From Candidatus Atribacteria bacterium 1244-E10-H5-B2 (GTDB lineage Bacteria > Atribacterota > JS1 > SB-45 > 34-128), in NCBI GenBank assembly GCA_003575245.1, contig NMQN01000853.1:1-7144 (forward strand): 7,144 nt of DNA, given 5' to 3'. Both the position numbers and the translations under genes were made by a program. Below the pieces are notes generated by a model. It ran no database searches. It saw nothing but the letters and a program-made list of their open reading frames with translations, and was not told the origin of the DNA. Numbering within the stretch: position 1 is the first letter of the stretch; each line of letters starts with the position of its first letter. Of this stretch, positions 6,896-7,144 are shown piece after piece.

Positions 6896-6917
6896 TGGGG
6901 TGAGAATGTTTTAAATG
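6896..6917 (+). promoter_or_regulatory. Ribosome-binding site of the DAK2 gene, with a two-codon frame before the start
   Basis: A G-rich Shine-Dalgarno GGGGTGAG occupies 6897-6904. The first ATG after it (6906-6908) opens a frame of only ATG-TTT-TAA, whose stop (6912-6914) directly abuts the ATG at 6915 that begins the conserved protein, in the same frame. Spacing is closer to optimal for 6906 than for 6915, so ribosomes may translate the mini-frame and re-initiate. Confidence 0.5.
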
Positions 6918-7144
6918 AAAATTCAAATAAAATATTTAAATGGTATTCGGTTTAAACGTTTTATTATAAATTCAGCCCAACGGATAAATCAGATGGAACA
7001 GTATCTGAATGATATTAATGTTTTCCCGGTAGCCGATGGGGACACAGGTACTAATATGGCAGCAACTATGAGCAGCATTGTAAAAGGGATAAAAAAATGT
7101 AAAGAATCTTCTTTTGCCAAAATTAGTAGTGTTATTGCTGATTC
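6915..7144 (+). CDS. DAK2/DhaL-domain protein (FakA/YloV-like), N-terminal part only
   Basis: The gene runs off the window after 76 complete codons. The visible protein begins MKIQIKYLNG, carries a helix, and then the DhaL/DAK2 signature NVFPVADGDTGTNM at 35-48, which in this family binds ATP and Mg2+. D41 and D43 match the conserved metal-binding aspartates, and T44 replaces the histidine of true dihydroxyacetone kinases, as in FakA/YloV proteins. Position 40 is Ala where Pro is usual. Characterised FakA phosphorylates fatty acids held by FakB (DegV-family) partners for membrane lipid synthesis. In some anaerobes a DAK2 domain of this kind is fused to a DegV domain, and the missing C-terminus prevents a choice between these. 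The ATG at 6915 is chosen because a TAA lies immediately before it in frame. It probably has its own promoter, since a terminator-like hairpin separates it from addA. Confidence 0.85.
   Translation, partial: MKIQIKYLNGIRFKRFIINSAQRINQMEQYLNDINVFPVADGDTGTNMAATMSSIVKGIKKCKESSFAKISSVIAD

Larger units (their letters stand above)
6477..6914. other. Gene-free interval between addA and the DAK2 gene, rich in short repeats
   Basis: I see no credible coding region in these 438 bp and no tRNA or riboswitch that I can recognise. The first half (to about 6715) is a patchwork of short repeats and palindromes. The middle (6740-6776) holds a terminator-like hairpin. The last part (6777-6896) is strongly AT-rich and probably contains the promoter of the downstream gene. 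TATTAT at 6885-6890 is a possible -10 box, but no convincing -35 box lies at the right distance, so I do not call a promoter. Confidence 0.7.

Overview
The window is AT-rich bacterial DNA. It holds two complete, tightly overlapping genes on the + strand, a gene-poor interval of about 440 bp, and the first 76 codons of a third + strand gene. The gene content (AddAB-type recombination nuclease, then a FakA/YloV-like DAK2 protein), ordinary bacterial start signals and clusters of short intergenic repeats point to an anaerobic, Firmicutes-like or candidate-phylum bacterium (Atribacterota-like would fit). That placement is inference only; no rRNA or marker gene confirms it.

Layout: (1) 1-79 is a short leader with a GC-richer dispersed-repeat-like segment at 21-51 and a Shine-Dalgarno stretch at 63-68. 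(2) 80-3208 encodes AddB (1042 aa, TTG start), with an inactivated helicase-like N-terminal part and an intact C-terminal RecB-family nuclease. (3) 3201-6476 encodes AddA (1091 aa), a complete SF1A helicase with all core motifs and its own C-terminal RecB-family nuclease. The two genes overlap by 8 nt and are probably translationally coupled. (4) 6477-6914 has no gene. It contains two blocks of an 8-bp GGTT-type tandem repeat, a GGAGCCA duplication, a 12-bp palindrome, a GGGCAGA/TCTGCCC hairpin resembling dispersed palindromic repeats, and a 12-bp-stem terminator-like hairpin. (5) 6915 to the end is the N-terminus of a DhaL/DAK2-domain protein with the signature around NVFPVADGDTGTN.

Function: AddA and AddB should form the heterodimeric helicase-nuclease that resects double-strand breaks and loads RecA, the counterpart of RecBCD. 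Each subunit keeps its own H/D/D-x-K/Q nuclease residues, so this looks like the standard one-motor, two-nuclease AddAB design. AddB differs from the Bacillus type in two ways: it has no P-loop, and it has lost most of the cysteines of the C-terminal Fe-S cluster. The DAK2 gene appears to be a separate transcription unit.

I found no phage defence island, CRISPR array, RNA gene or transposase, and nothing that amounts to a new system. The most interesting points are the cysteine-poor AddB, the mosaic of short repeats after addA, and a two-codon ATG-TTT-TAA frame abutting the DAK2 start codon.
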